Shown here: positions 35,165-43,640 of the stretch, piece after piece
Numbering within the stretch: position 1 is the stretch's first letter
How the letters are laid out: the number at the start of each line of letters is the position of its first letter
Source: Rubrivivax sp.
GTDB taxonomy: Bacteria; Pseudomonadota; Gammaproteobacteria; Burkholderiales; Burkholderiaceae_C
Assembly: GCA_027485165.1 (NCBI GenBank)
Contig: JAIXRN010000021.1
Span: 1 to 51,851 of the forward strand
Reading direction: 5' to 3'
DNA length: 51,851 bases
The notes under the pieces: generated by a model
The model's database searches: none
Seen by the model: only the letters and a program-made list of their open reading frames with translations
Told to the model about the DNA's origin: nothing
Made by a program: the position numbers and the translations under genes

Positions 35165-38100
35165 ATGCAGTCGCTGCGTCACAGCCTGGCGCTCGGTCTG
35201 GTCGTGGCGCTGGCCGCTTGCGGCGGGGGTGGCGGCGGTGGCGACGGCGGCGGCAGCAACCCGCCGCCCAGCGGCGCCCCGTCGATCATCGGCCAGCCGG
35301 CCAACGTGGCGGTGACGGCTGGCCAGCCGGCCAACTTCAGTGTCAACGTCACGGGAACGGCACCCATCACCTACAGCTGGGCACGCAACGGCGTGGCCAT
35401 TGCCGGCGCCAACGCCGCCACCTACACCCTGGCCACGACGGCTGTTGCCGACAGCGGCGCGCAGTTCAGCGTCAGCGTCAGCAACGCCCAGGGCAGCGTC
35501 ACCAGCACGCCCGCCACGCTGACGGTCAGCGCCGCCATCGTCGCCCCCAGCTTCACCAGCCAGCCGGTCAACGCCACGGTCACGGCCGGGCAGACCGCCA
35601 CCTTCAGCGCCGCCGCCACCGGCAGCGGCACCCTGGCCTACCAGTGGCTGCGCAACGGCACGGCCATCGCTGGCGCCACCGCCGCCAGCTACACCACGCC
35701 GGCGCTGAGCCTGGCCGACAGCGGCGCGGTCTACACCGTCAGCGTCAGCAACAGCGCAGGCACCGCCACGTCGGCCGGTGCGCTGCTCACCGTCAACCCC
35801 GTCCCCGTGGCGCCGACCATCACCACCCAGCCGGCCGCGCAGAGCGTGACCGCCGGCCAGAGCGCTGTCTTCACCGTGGTCGCGGCCGGCGACCCCACCC
35901 TGACCTACCAGTGGCGGCGCGACGGCAGCAACATCGCTGGCGCCACGGGCGCCACCTACACCACGCCGACCACGACCCTGGCCGACAACGGCGCCAACTT
36001 CACGGTGGAAGTGCGCAACGCCGTGGGCATGGTGACCAGCAACAACGCCACGCTGACGGTCAATCCCGCGCCCGTGGCGCCCAGCATCAGCACCCAGCCC
36101 CTGCCCGTGTCGGTGCTCAGCGGGGCTACGGCCACCTTCAGCGTCGCGGCCACCGGCAGCGGCACGCTGGCTTACCAGTGGCGGCGTAACGGCGTGGCCA
36201 TTGTCGGCGCCAACGCGGCCAGCTACACCACCGGGGCGCTGGCCGTGGCCGACAGCGGCGCGCAGTTCAGCGTCGTCGTCAGCAACAGCGCCGGCAGTGT
36301 CACCAGCAACACGGCGCTTTTGACCGTCACGCTGGTCACGGTCGATCCGCTCATCGTCATGGCACCGCAGGCGCAGCTGGCCTTCGTCGGCCAGCGAGCC
36401 AGCTTCAGTGTCACGGCCAGCGGCACCGGCCCGCTGGCTTACCAGTGGCGCAGGAACGGCACCCCGATCGTCGGCGCTACCAGCATGGCCTACATCACGC
36501 CCGTCACCACCCTGGCTGACAACGGCGCCAACTTCGACGTCGTCGTCAGCAACAGCGTCGGCAGCATCACCAGTCCGGCCGTGCTTCTGACGGTGCAGGC
36601 GCCGGTCGCGGCCAACTACTGGCTGCGCGGCGACGCGGGCGTGGCGCAGACTGCCACCCTGAACTTCGCCAATGGTGCGCGCCAGGCCAGCCCGTACAAC
36701 CTCACGCTGGTTGACCCTGCCAACGTTCCCGCCACGGTCGTGGCCGAGGCCGGCGGCAGCTGGCTGCTGCTGGCCAGCAGCAGCGACGCACGGGCCAACC
36801 CGCAGAACTCTGGTGATTCGAGCGAGCGCTTCGTCGTTTACGCCCGTGGCACGCGACTGTGGCGTCTGGACCTGCTGGCCGGCAGCGGCACACCCACGCC
36901 AGCACAGGTGAGCAATGCCAGCCTGGGTGATCTGTGTGCGTCTGCCACCCCGGGCGTGGTGTCCGAGGGCTACTTCGCCGACATCGCCGACGCCGGCAGT
37001 TCGGTGATGCAGTACCGGGTACCCGGTACGGACGCCCAGTGCGGTACGGCCGACGACCGCTTCGTTGCCATCCGCGTGAACGCGGCATCGACTGCCGCGC
37101 CTGTCGACGTGCCGCGGCTCCTGGTCGCCTTGACCGACAGCACGGGCGCCATTTCCGGCTATCTGGCGCGCGACGGCAACAACATCCTGCGCCTCAACGC
37201 CAGCTTTGGTGCTGCCAGCACGGCCTTTACCGTGGGCGCAGGCGAGATCACCTTGCTGCGCACCCCCAGCGGCCCGGGCACGATCATCTTCCGCGACGGC
37301 AACACCCTGCGCGCCTACAACACCGCCAGCGGCACCGCCCCGGTGAACTTCGGTACCGCGGCGGTCGACTTCCAGCAACTGGGTGAAGTCAGCAGTCCCG
37401 CGGCGACGGCTTTCTATGTCAACGGAGGCCGCATCCTGTCCTACAGGCTTGACAACAGCGGCCCCTTGGTGGACCTGCTGACGCTGGCCGCAGGGCAAGC
37501 CGCATGGCCTGCCACGCGCGGCAACATCAATGCACAGCAGGTGCTGTTCGTACTGGCCAGTGGCGGCACGAGCAGGATCGCCGCTGTCGACGGCGCCGGG
37601 ACGATCACCAATCTCGTCAACGAGTCCGCGGTCGTGGACGAGCGCAGCGTTGGCGCCACGCCGACGCGCTTCGTCTACACCGTCGATGGTGGCAGCACGC
37701 TGCGCTCGGCCCCGCGCGTTGGCGGTACGCCGTTGACACTGGCGTCTTCGCCGCAACTGCGAGTGGTCAATTTCGGCAGCTGGGCCTATGAATCGGTCTG
37801 GTTCGACTTGCGCGGACCTGGCGGCACGCTCCCCGGGTCAGCCCTGCGTGTGCTGGACAGCGATGGTGGCAATCCGAGGCAGTTCGCGGACACCACGACG
37901 GTGGGCGGAGCCTTGTTCAACGGCTACACCGACACCAGTGTCGGCCGCATCATCGCGCAGCCCATTGGCAGCACGGCAGCGGCTTCGTATTCCGGTGCGA
38001 CCCTGCTTTCGCTGGACGCGGTGACCGGCGCCACGCGAGTGACCTACGGCACCTTGGCCGTCGCCGCCTACAACGTGGTCGACTTCTCGCGCCAGGGGCC

Positions 38101-38221
38101 AGACCGGCCAGCGCTGGTATCGGCGCAATCCTTGCAATCACTGGGCGTGAATGCCACCGACCTGTACTACGTGCGCGTGGGCACCCCGGGCCTGGTGCGG
38201 CTGACGAACTTCGTGCCTTGA
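35165..38221 (+). CDS. Lipoprotein with five Ig-like domains and a beta-rich C-terminal region
   Basis: Large predicted surface or periplasmic lipoprotein, 1018 residues from the ATG at 35165 (MQSLRHSLALGLVVALAAC, lipid Cys19, then a Gly-rich linker). Five immunoglobulin-like repeats of about 88 residues follow (residues ~39-478), each with a QPxxVxVTxGxxAxFSV start, a YQWRRNGxxI core and a VSNxxGxVTS end. The remaining ~540 residues are beta-rich and unrecognised, possibly propeller-like (RLWRLDLL, ILRLNASF, TLRAYNTA, ILSYRLDN, SRIAAVDG at regular spacing). The frame is open to an ATG at 34940, but that start would bury the signal peptide at residue ~76. It overlaps the next gene. Confidence 0.82.
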   Translation: MQSLRHSLALGLVVALAACGGGGGGGDGGGSNPPPSGAPSIIGQPANVAVTAGQPANFSVNVTGTAPITYSWARNGVAIAGANAATYTLATTAVADSGAQFSVSVSNAQGSVTSTPATLTVSAAIVAPSFTSQPVNATVTAGQTATFSAAATGSGTLAYQWLRNGTAIAGATAASYTTPALSLADSGAVYTVSVSNSAGTATSAGALLTVNPVPVAPTITTQPAAQSVTAGQSAVFTVVAAGDPTLTYQWRRDGSNIAGATGATYTTPTTTLADNGANFTVEVRNAVGMVTSNNATLTVNPAPVAPSISTQPLPVSVLSGATATFSVAATGSGTLAYQWRRNGVAIVGANAASYTTGALAVADSGAQFSVVVSNSAGSVTSNTALLTVTLVTVDPLIVMAPQAQLAFVGQRASFSVTASGTGPLAYQWRRNGTPIVGATSMAYITPVTTLADNGANFDVVVSNSVGSITSPAVLLTVQAPVAANYWLRGDAGVAQTATLNFANGARQASPYNLTLVDPANVPATVVAEAGGSWLLLASSSDARANPQNSGDSSERFVVYARGTRLWRLDLLAGSGTPTPAQVSNASLGDLCASATPGVVSEGYFADIADAGSSVMQYRVPGTDAQCGTADDRFVAIRVNAASTAAPVDVPRLLVALTDSTGAISGYLARDGNNILRLNASFGAASTAFTVGAGEITLLRTPSGPGTIIFRDGNTLRAYNTASGTAPVNFGTAAVDFQQLGEVSSPAATAFYVNGGRILSYRLDNSGPLVDLLTLAAGQAAWPATRGNINAQQVLFVLASGGTSRIAAVDGAGTITNLVNESAVVDERSVGATPTRFVYTVDGGSTLRSAPRVGGTPLTLASSPQLRVVNFGSWAYESVWFDLRGPGGTLPGSALRVLDSDGGNPRQFADTTTVGGALFNGYTDTSVGRIIAQPIGSTAAASYSGATLLSLDAVTGATRVTYGTLAVAAYNVVDFSRQGPDRPALVSAQSLQSLGVNATDLYYVRVGTPGLVRLTNFVP

Positions 38222-39144
38222 TCTGCCTGCTCTGCGGCGACTTCGACCCCGGCGAAGAAGCCGCCTGGCAGCAGGCCCTGGGGTCGGCGCTCGCCGCAGC
38301 GCTGCCCCAGGCCCAGTGCTGGCCGCTGGCTGACGTGCAGGCCGCCACAGCGGCGCAGCGCGCTGCGGTGCAGGTGGCCTTCGTTGCCAACCCGCCGGCA
38401 GGCGCGCTGCAGGGCCTGCCCGGGCTGCGCCTGGTACAAAGCCTGTGGGCTGGGGTGGACAAGCTGCTGGCCGACCCGACCTTGCCCCCCGATGTGCCGC
38501 TGGCCCGCATGGTGGACCCGGCCATGACGGCCGCGATGGCGGAGACCGCGCTCTGGGCCGTGCTGGCCCTGCAGCGCGGCTTTTTCACCTATGCCGCGCA
38601 GCAGCGCGCCGGCCTGTGGCGGCCGCATGCCCAGCGCCGTGCGCAGGACTTGTGCGTGACCGTGCTGGGCCAGGGCGAGATGGGCCGTGCCGTCAGCGCG
38701 GTGCTGGCCCGCCAGGGCCATGCGGTGCAGGGCTGGCGCCGCGACGGACAGGCCCTGGCGCCGCTGCTGGCGGCCAGCGACGTGGTCGTGAACCTGCTGC
38801 CCTTGACGGCCGACACGCGCGGCCTGATCAACGCTGGTTTCCTGGCGCAGCTGCCGCGCGGGGCAGCGCTGGTGAACCTGGCGCGCGGCGCGCATGTGGT
38901 GGACGCCGACCTGCTGGCGGCGCTGGACAGCGGCCAGCTGTCGCATGCCGTGCTGGACGTGTTCCACACCGAACCCCTGCCCGCCGGCCACGCCTACTGG
39001 CAGCACCCGCGGGTGACGGTGCTGCCGCATGCCGCAGCCTTCACCGACCCGCGCAGCGCCGCCCCCGTGGCCGCGGCCAATGTGCAGGCCATGTTGGCCG
39101 GCCGGCCGCTGCTGGGCCTGGTGGACCGCCGGCGCGGGTACTAG
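38218..39144 (+). CDS. ghrA: Glyoxylate/hydroxypyruvate reductase A-type D-2-hydroxyacid dehydrogenase
   Basis: NAD(P)H-dependent reductase of glyoxylate or hydroxypyruvate, 308 residues. Features: substrate loop LVQSLWAGVDKLL, nucleotide-binding VTVLGQGEMGRAVSAVL (a GxGxxG form), NLLPLTADTRGLINA, catalytic Arg in LVNLARGAHVV, Glu in VFHTEPLP and His in VLPHAAAF. The likely start is TTG at 38218, overlapping the stop of the Ig lipoprotein as TTGA, and gives the family N-terminus MICLLCGDFD. Convergent with holA. Confidence 0.88.
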   Translation: MICLLCGDFDPGEEAAWQQALGSALAAALPQAQCWPLADVQAATAAQRAAVQVAFVANPPAGALQGLPGLRLVQSLWAGVDKLLADPTLPPDVPLARMVDPAMTAAMAETALWAVLALQRGFFTYAAQQRAGLWRPHAQRRAQDLCVTVLGQGEMGRAVSAVLARQGHAVQGWRRDGQALAPLLAASDVVVNLLPLTADTRGLINAGFLAQLPRGAALVNLARGAHVVDADLLAALDSGQLSHAVLDVFHTEPLPAGHAYWQHPRVTVLPHAAAFTDPRSAAPVAAANVQAMLAGRPLLGLVDRRRGY

Positions 39145-39215
39145 CAGGCCGCGCACAGAAACAGAAGCGCAGCGCGCGGGCGGGCCATTTGCGGGCAAGC
39201 CAGGTCTGGGCGTTT

Positions 39216-40319
39216 CTAGGCCTGCAGCACCAGCCGCGGCGCGGCGCCAGTGCGGCGGCCGGGGGCTGTCAGCGACTGCGCCTGCAGCGCCATCAGCACC
39301 AGGCGCTGCAGCGCTTCCCAGGGCTCGGCCGGCCAGTCGGGGTGGCGCAGGCCCTTGCACAGGCCGTCGCAGACGCTGGCGGCGTCCAGCAGGTGCGCCA
39401 GCTGGTGGTCGGCCAGCAGCGGCAGCGCGCGTTCGAACAGCTTTTCCTTCAGGCCCCAGACGCGCGCTTCCTTCAGCGCCAGCGGCAGCGGCTTGCCCTG
39501 GTCCAGCGCGGCGCGGGCGCGCGCCAGCGCGCGGATGTCGTCGGCCAGCATCCAGTGCACCATCACCACCGATTCGCCTTCGTGCCGCAGCCCGTCCAGC
39601 ACGCGCAGCGCGCGCGGCACCTGGCCCGTCCATACCGCTTCGGCCAGCTTGTTGACGTCGAAACGCGCCACGTTCAGCACCGCGGCTTCGACCTGTTCGA
39701 AGCTCAGCTCGCCGGCCGGGTGCAGCAGGCCCAGCTTCTGGATTTCCTGGTGCGCGGCCAGCAGGTTGCCTTCCACGCGGTCGGCGAAGAAGGCCAGCGT
39801 GCGCTGCCCTTCTTCGCCGCTGCGCACGCGCTGGCCCTGGCGCGCCAGGCGTTGCGCCAGCCAGGCGGGCAGCTGGGCGCGTTCCAGGGTGTCCAGCTTC
39901 AGGCTGTGGCCGGCGGCGTCCAGGGCCGTGAACCAGGCTCCCTTCTGCTGCTGCCAGTCCAGCTTGGGCAGTTGAACCAGCGTCAGCACGCTGCCGTCGC
40001 CCTGGGTGACGATGTCGCAGTAGCGCTGCAGGGCGTCTGAACCTTCCTTGCCGGGCTTGCCGGAAGGAATGCGGATCTCGATCAGCTGCCGGTCGGCAAA
40101 CAGGCTTTGCGCCTGCGCTGCGCCCAGCACGCTGCTCCAGTCGAAGTGCGCGCCACTGACGGTGAAGACGCGGCGTTCGCCATGGCCGGCGGCGCGCGCG
40201 GCGGCGCGGATGGCGTCACCGGCTTCCTGCGCCAGCAGGGTCTCGTCGCCATGCAGGGTGTAGACCGGCTTCAGCCCGCGCGCCAGCTGGGCTTCGAGTT
40301 GTTCGGGGCGGATCTGCAC
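39216..40319 (-). CDS. holA: DNA polymerase III subunit delta
   Basis: HolA is the clamp-loader subunit that opens the beta sliding clamp. The 367-residue product starts at a GTG (40319): MQIRPEQLEAQLARGLKPVY, followed by LHGDETLLAQEAGDAIRAAA, the ADRQLIEIRIPSGKPGKEG segment, FFADRVEGNLLAAHQEIQKL and FDVNKLAEAVWTG. It lies 11 bp after lptE; leuS-lptE-holA is a conserved proteobacterial cluster. Confidence 0.95.
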   Translation of the reverse strand: MQIRPEQLEAQLARGLKPVYTLHGDETLLAQEAGDAIRAAARAAGHGERRVFTVSGAHFDWSSVLGAAQAQSLFADRQLIEIRIPSGKPGKEGSDALQRYCDIVTQGDGSVLTLVQLPKLDWQQQKGAWFTALDAAGHSLKLDTLERAQLPAWLAQRLARQGQRVRSGEEGQRTLAFFADRVEGNLLAAHQEIQKLGLLHPAGELSFEQVEAAVLNVARFDVNKLAEAVWTGQVPRALRVLDGLRHEGESVVMVHWMLADDIRALARARAALDQGKPLPLALKEARVWGLKEKLFERALPLLADHQLAHLLDAASVCDGLCKGLRHPDWPAEPWEALQRLVLMALQAQSLTAPGRRTGAAPRLVLQA

Positions 40320-40330
40320 GCGCCAGCCTT

Positions 40331-40846
40331 TCAGGGGTTCAGCGCCGCCAGCCGGCGCAGCACCTGGCGCACGATGTCGGCCTGCATCGCCCGCACCAGT
40401 TCGTTTTCTTCCTGTTCCTTGGCCAGCGCGATGGACTCGCTGGTGCTCATGTCACGCGTCAGCAGCAGTTCGGCGCGCGGAATCAGCTCACGCCCGGCCG
40501 GTGTGGCGGCGCGGAAGTTGAAGCGCACGCGCAGTTGCAGTTCGCGCACCTGGGCCGCAGCGGTGATGGCCACCACGCTGCGTTCACGCGCCTCGTCCAG
40601 CGCCTGCAGGACGATCTGGGCCTGGGCCGGGTCGGGCAGCACACGCACGCCGGCGTCAGCCAGTTCGCGCGCCAGCAGGGCCCGCAAAGGTGAATCGCGC
40701 CCGAAGCCCGTCAGCGCGATGCTGGTGAATCGCAGCGGCGGCGTCTGCCGGCGTTCGAAGCCGCAGCCCGACAAGGCCGCACTGGCCAGCAGCAGGCCGC
40801 CGCCGGCTGCGGCCAGCCAGGTGCGCCGCGCGCTAGACGACGACAT
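40331..40846 (-). CDS. lptE: LPS-assembly lipoprotein LptE
   Basis: Outer-membrane lipoprotein that plugs the LptD barrel. The start at 40846 gives a lipoprotein signal ([20 protein letters not shown], lipid Cys28 in ALSGCGF). The mature part has the family pattern [33 protein letters not shown] and [20 protein letters not shown]. It is 171 residues long and its start overlaps the 3' end of leuS by 14 nt. Its partner lptD is in the same window, about 20 kb away. Confidence 0.93.
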   Translation of the reverse strand: MSSSSARRTWLAAAGGGLLLASAALSGCGFERRQTPPLRFTSIALTGFGRDSPLRALLARELADAGVRVLPDPAQAQIVLQALDEARERSVVAITAAAQVRELQLRVRFNFRAATPAGRELIPRAELLLTRDMSTSESIALAKEQEENELVRAMQADIVRQVLRRLAALNP

Positions 40847-43484
40847 TGACCAGTCGGCCCGGCACCACCACCACCTTCTTCGCCGGCTTGCCTTCGGCGA
40901 AGCGCAGGAAGTCGGGGCTGGACAGGGCGGCGGCTTCGATCGCGCTGCGGTCGGCCGTGGCCGGCACGCGGATGCTGCCGCGCAGCTTGCCACCGACCTG
41001 CAGCATCAGTTCGATCTCGTCCTGCACCAGCGCGGCTTCGTCCACTGCCGGCCAGGGCGTGTCTTCGATCGGGCCCCATTGCGCAGCCAGGTCCAGGTCG
41101 CGCCACAGCGCCCAGCTGATGTGCGGCGCCACCGGGAACAGCACGCGCAGCAGGATGCCGTAGCCTTCACGCAGTGCCTCTGGCGCTGCGCCCTGAGCGC
41201 CTTCCAGCGTGTTCAGCATCTTCATCGCGCCGCTGACCACCGTGTTGTATTGCATACGGTCGTAGTCACTGCTCACCTGCTTCAGCAGGCTGTGCATCTC
41301 GAAGCGCAGCGCACCCGCGCCACTGGCCTGCGCCGGCGCGGCCAGCAGGCTGTCACGGTGTTTCTGGCCGAAGGCCCAGACGCGGCGCAGGAAGCGGAAA
41401 GCGCCCTCGGCCCCGCTGTCGGACCAGGCCGCGCTCTGGTCGGGCGGGCCGGCGAACATCGAGAACACGCGCGCCGTGTCGGCACCGAACTTGGCGATGA
41501 TGTCCTTGGGCTCGACGACGTTGTTCTTGCTCTTGGACATCTTCTCGATGCCGCCGAGCAGCACCGGCAGGCCGTCGGACTTGGCCACCGCGCCGGTGGG
41601 CTGGCCCTTGTCGTCGGTCTGTACGTCCACTTCACTGGGGTAGAACCAGGTCTTCTTGCCGCTGGCGTCTTCGCGGTAGAAGCTCTCGTTCAGCAGCATG
41701 CCCTGGGTGAACAGCTTCTTGAAGGGTTCGCTGAAGGACACCAAACCAAGGTCGCGCATGGCCTTGGTCCAGAAGCGCGCGTACAGCAGGTGCAGCACAG
41801 CGTGTTCGATGCCGCCGATGTACTGGTCCATCGGCATCCAGTATTCGACGCGCGGGTCGATCATCGCGCTGTCGCTGTCGGGGCAGCAGTAGCGCAGGTA
41901 GTACCAGCTGCTGTCGACGAAGGTGTCCATGGTGTCGGTTTCGCGCCGCGCGGGCTGGCCGCATTGCGGGCAGGCCACGTTCAGGAACTGCGCGTGCTTG
42001 TTCAGCGGGTTGCCGCTGCCATCGGGCACCAGATCTTCGGGCAGCAGCACCGGCAGGTCTTTTTCCGGCACCGGCACCGGGCCACACCCGGGCCGCTCGC
42101 GGCCTGGTTCAGTGCTGCCTTCGCAGTGGATGATGGGGATCGGCGTGCCCCAGTAGCGCTGGCGGCTGATGCCCCAGTCGCGCAGCCGCCAGGTGGTCTT
42201 CTTCTCGCCCAGGCCGCGTTCGGCCAGGGCCGTGGCGATGGCGTCCACCGCCTGCGCATGCGGCAGGCCGCTGTAGTTGCCGCTGTTGATGCTGATGCCG
42301 CGGGTCTTGTCGGCATACCAGTCCTGCCAGCGCTGGTCGTCGAAGTGCTCGCCGTCGATGTGCACCACCGGCAGCAGTTCGATGCCGTACTTCTTCGCGA
42401 AGGCCCAGTCGCGTTCGTCGTGCGCCGGCACGCCCATCACCGCGCCGTCGCCATAGCTCATCAGCACGTAGTTGCCCACCCACAGCGGCACCTCGCGTTC
42501 GGCCAGCGGGTGCTTCACGCTCAGGCCCAGCGGCACGCCGGCCTTTTCTTTCAGCGCCAGTTCGGCTTCGGTGGTGCCGCCCTTCTTGCATTCCTCGATG
42601 AAGGCCGCCACTGCCGGGTCGCGCTGCGCCACCAGGGCCGCCAGCGGGTGTTCCGGGGCGACAGCCACGAAGGTGGCGCCCATCAGCGTGTCGGCGCGGG
42701 TGGTGAAGACATGCAGCAGGCCGCCTTGCACCGGGGTGCCGCCGGCGTCACAGATGTCGTGCGGGAAGGCCAGCCGCACGCCGCTGCTCTTGCCGATCCA
42801 GTGTTCCTGCATCAGCCGCACGCGTTCGGGCCAGCCTTCCAGGTAATGCGGCACCGTGGCGTCGTTCACGCCCGACAGCAGTTCTTCGGCGTATTGCGTG
42901 ATGGCCAGGTAGTAGCCCGGGATCTCGCGTTTCTCGACCACCGCCCCGCTGCGCCAGCCGCGGCCGTCGACCACCTGTTCGTTGGCCAGCACGGTCTGGT
43001 CCACCGGGTCCCAGTTCACGATCTGGGTCTTGCGGTAGGCGATGCCCTTTTCGAGCATCTTCAGGAAGAACCACTGGTTCCACTTGTAGTAGGCCGGGTC
43101 GCAGGTGGCGACTTCGCGGCTCCAGTCGATGGAAAGCCCCAGCGGCTGCATCTGCGCCTTCATGTCGGCGATGTTGGCGCGCGTCCAGGCGCCGGGCGGC
43201 ATGCCGTTGGCCATGGCGGCGTTCTCGGCCGGCAGGCCGAAGGCGTCCCAGCCCATGGGCATGAGCACGTTCATGCCCTTCATGCGCAGGTAGCGCGCCA
43301 TCATGTCGTTGATGGTGTAGTTGCGCACATGGCCCATGTGCAGCTTGCCGCTGGGGTAGGGCAGCATGCTGCAGGCGTAGAACTTGGGGCGCGAAGCGTC
43401 TTCGGTCACGCGCGCGGTGCCACTGGCTTGCCAGTGCGCCTGGGCGGCGGGCTCGACCTCGGCGGGCAGGTACTTGTCGTTCAT
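40833..43484 (-). CDS. leuS: Leucyl-tRNA synthetase
   Basis: Class I aminoacyl-tRNA synthetase charging tRNA(Leu), 883 residues. Motifs: [17 protein letters not shown] (HIGH element), a CP1 editing domain with [20 protein letters not shown] and [17 protein letters not shown]-like [14 protein letters not shown], and the KMSKS loop [13 protein letters not shown]. The ATG at 43484 ([18 protein letters not shown]) matches the family start; an in-frame upstream start adds 14 unlikely residues. It heads the leuS-lptE-holA operon and is divergent from the subtilase gene (156 bp). Confidence 0.97.
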   Translation of the reverse strand: MNDKYLPAEVEPAAQAHWQASGTARVTEDASRPKFYACSMLPYPSGKLHMGHVRNYTINDMMARYLRMKGMNVLMPMGWDAFGLPAENAAMANGMPPGAWTRANIADMKAQMQPLGLSIDWSREVATCDPAYYKWNQWFFLKMLEKGIAYRKTQIVNWDPVDQTVLANEQVVDGRGWRSGAVVEKREIPGYYLAITQYAEELLSGVNDATVPHYLEGWPERVRLMQEHWIGKSSGVRLAFPHDICDAGGTPVQGGLLHVFTTRADTLMGATFVAVAPEHPLAALVAQRDPAVAAFIEECKKGGTTEAELALKEKAGVPLGLSVKHPLAEREVPLWVGNYVLMSYGDGAVMGVPAHDERDWAFAKKYGIELLPVVHIDGEHFDDQRWQDWYADKTRGISINSGNYSGLPHAQAVDAIATALAERGLGEKKTTWRLRDWGISRQRYWGTPIPIIHCEGSTEPGRERPGCGPVPVPEKDLPVLLPEDLVPDGSGNPLNKHAQFLNVACPQCGQPARRETDTMDTFVDSSWYYLRYCCPDSDSAMIDPRVEYWMPMDQYIGGIEHAVLHLLYARFWTKAMRDLGLVSFSEPFKKLFTQGMLLNESFYREDASGKKTWFYPSEVDVQTDDKGQPTGAVAKSDGLPVLLGGIEKMSKSKNNVVEPKDIIAKFGADTARVFSMFAGPPDQSAAWSDSGAEGAFRFLRRVWAFGQKHRDSLLAAPAQASGAGALRFEMHSLLKQVSSDYDRMQYNTVVSGAMKMLNTLEGAQGAAPEALREGYGILLRVLFPVAPHISWALWRDLDLAAQWGPIEDTPWPAVDEAALVQDEIELMLQVGGKLRGSIRVPATADRSAIEAAALSSPDFLRFAEGKPAKKVVVVPGRLVNVVV

Positions 43485-43640
43485 CGGGCAATTGTAGGGA
43501 CCGGCCATCTGCGCAATAACGCACATCCGCCCCTGCTTTTCGGGTTCAAGCAGGCTTCAGACGGTCCGGGGGCCTCAAGTGGGCGGATGGGCTACCGATA
43601 GCGCCAGAACCTGAACCTGCGCCCCATCCGGAGCTTCCCC

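Noticed and set aside
35281..36600. Regular repeats considered as a CRISPR array
   Set aside because: The period is about 265 bp and the units encode Ig domains; there are no short identical repeats with unique spacers.
40107..43601. Long plus-strand open frame opposite leuS, lptE and holA
   Set aside because: Antisense shadow of three recognised genes.
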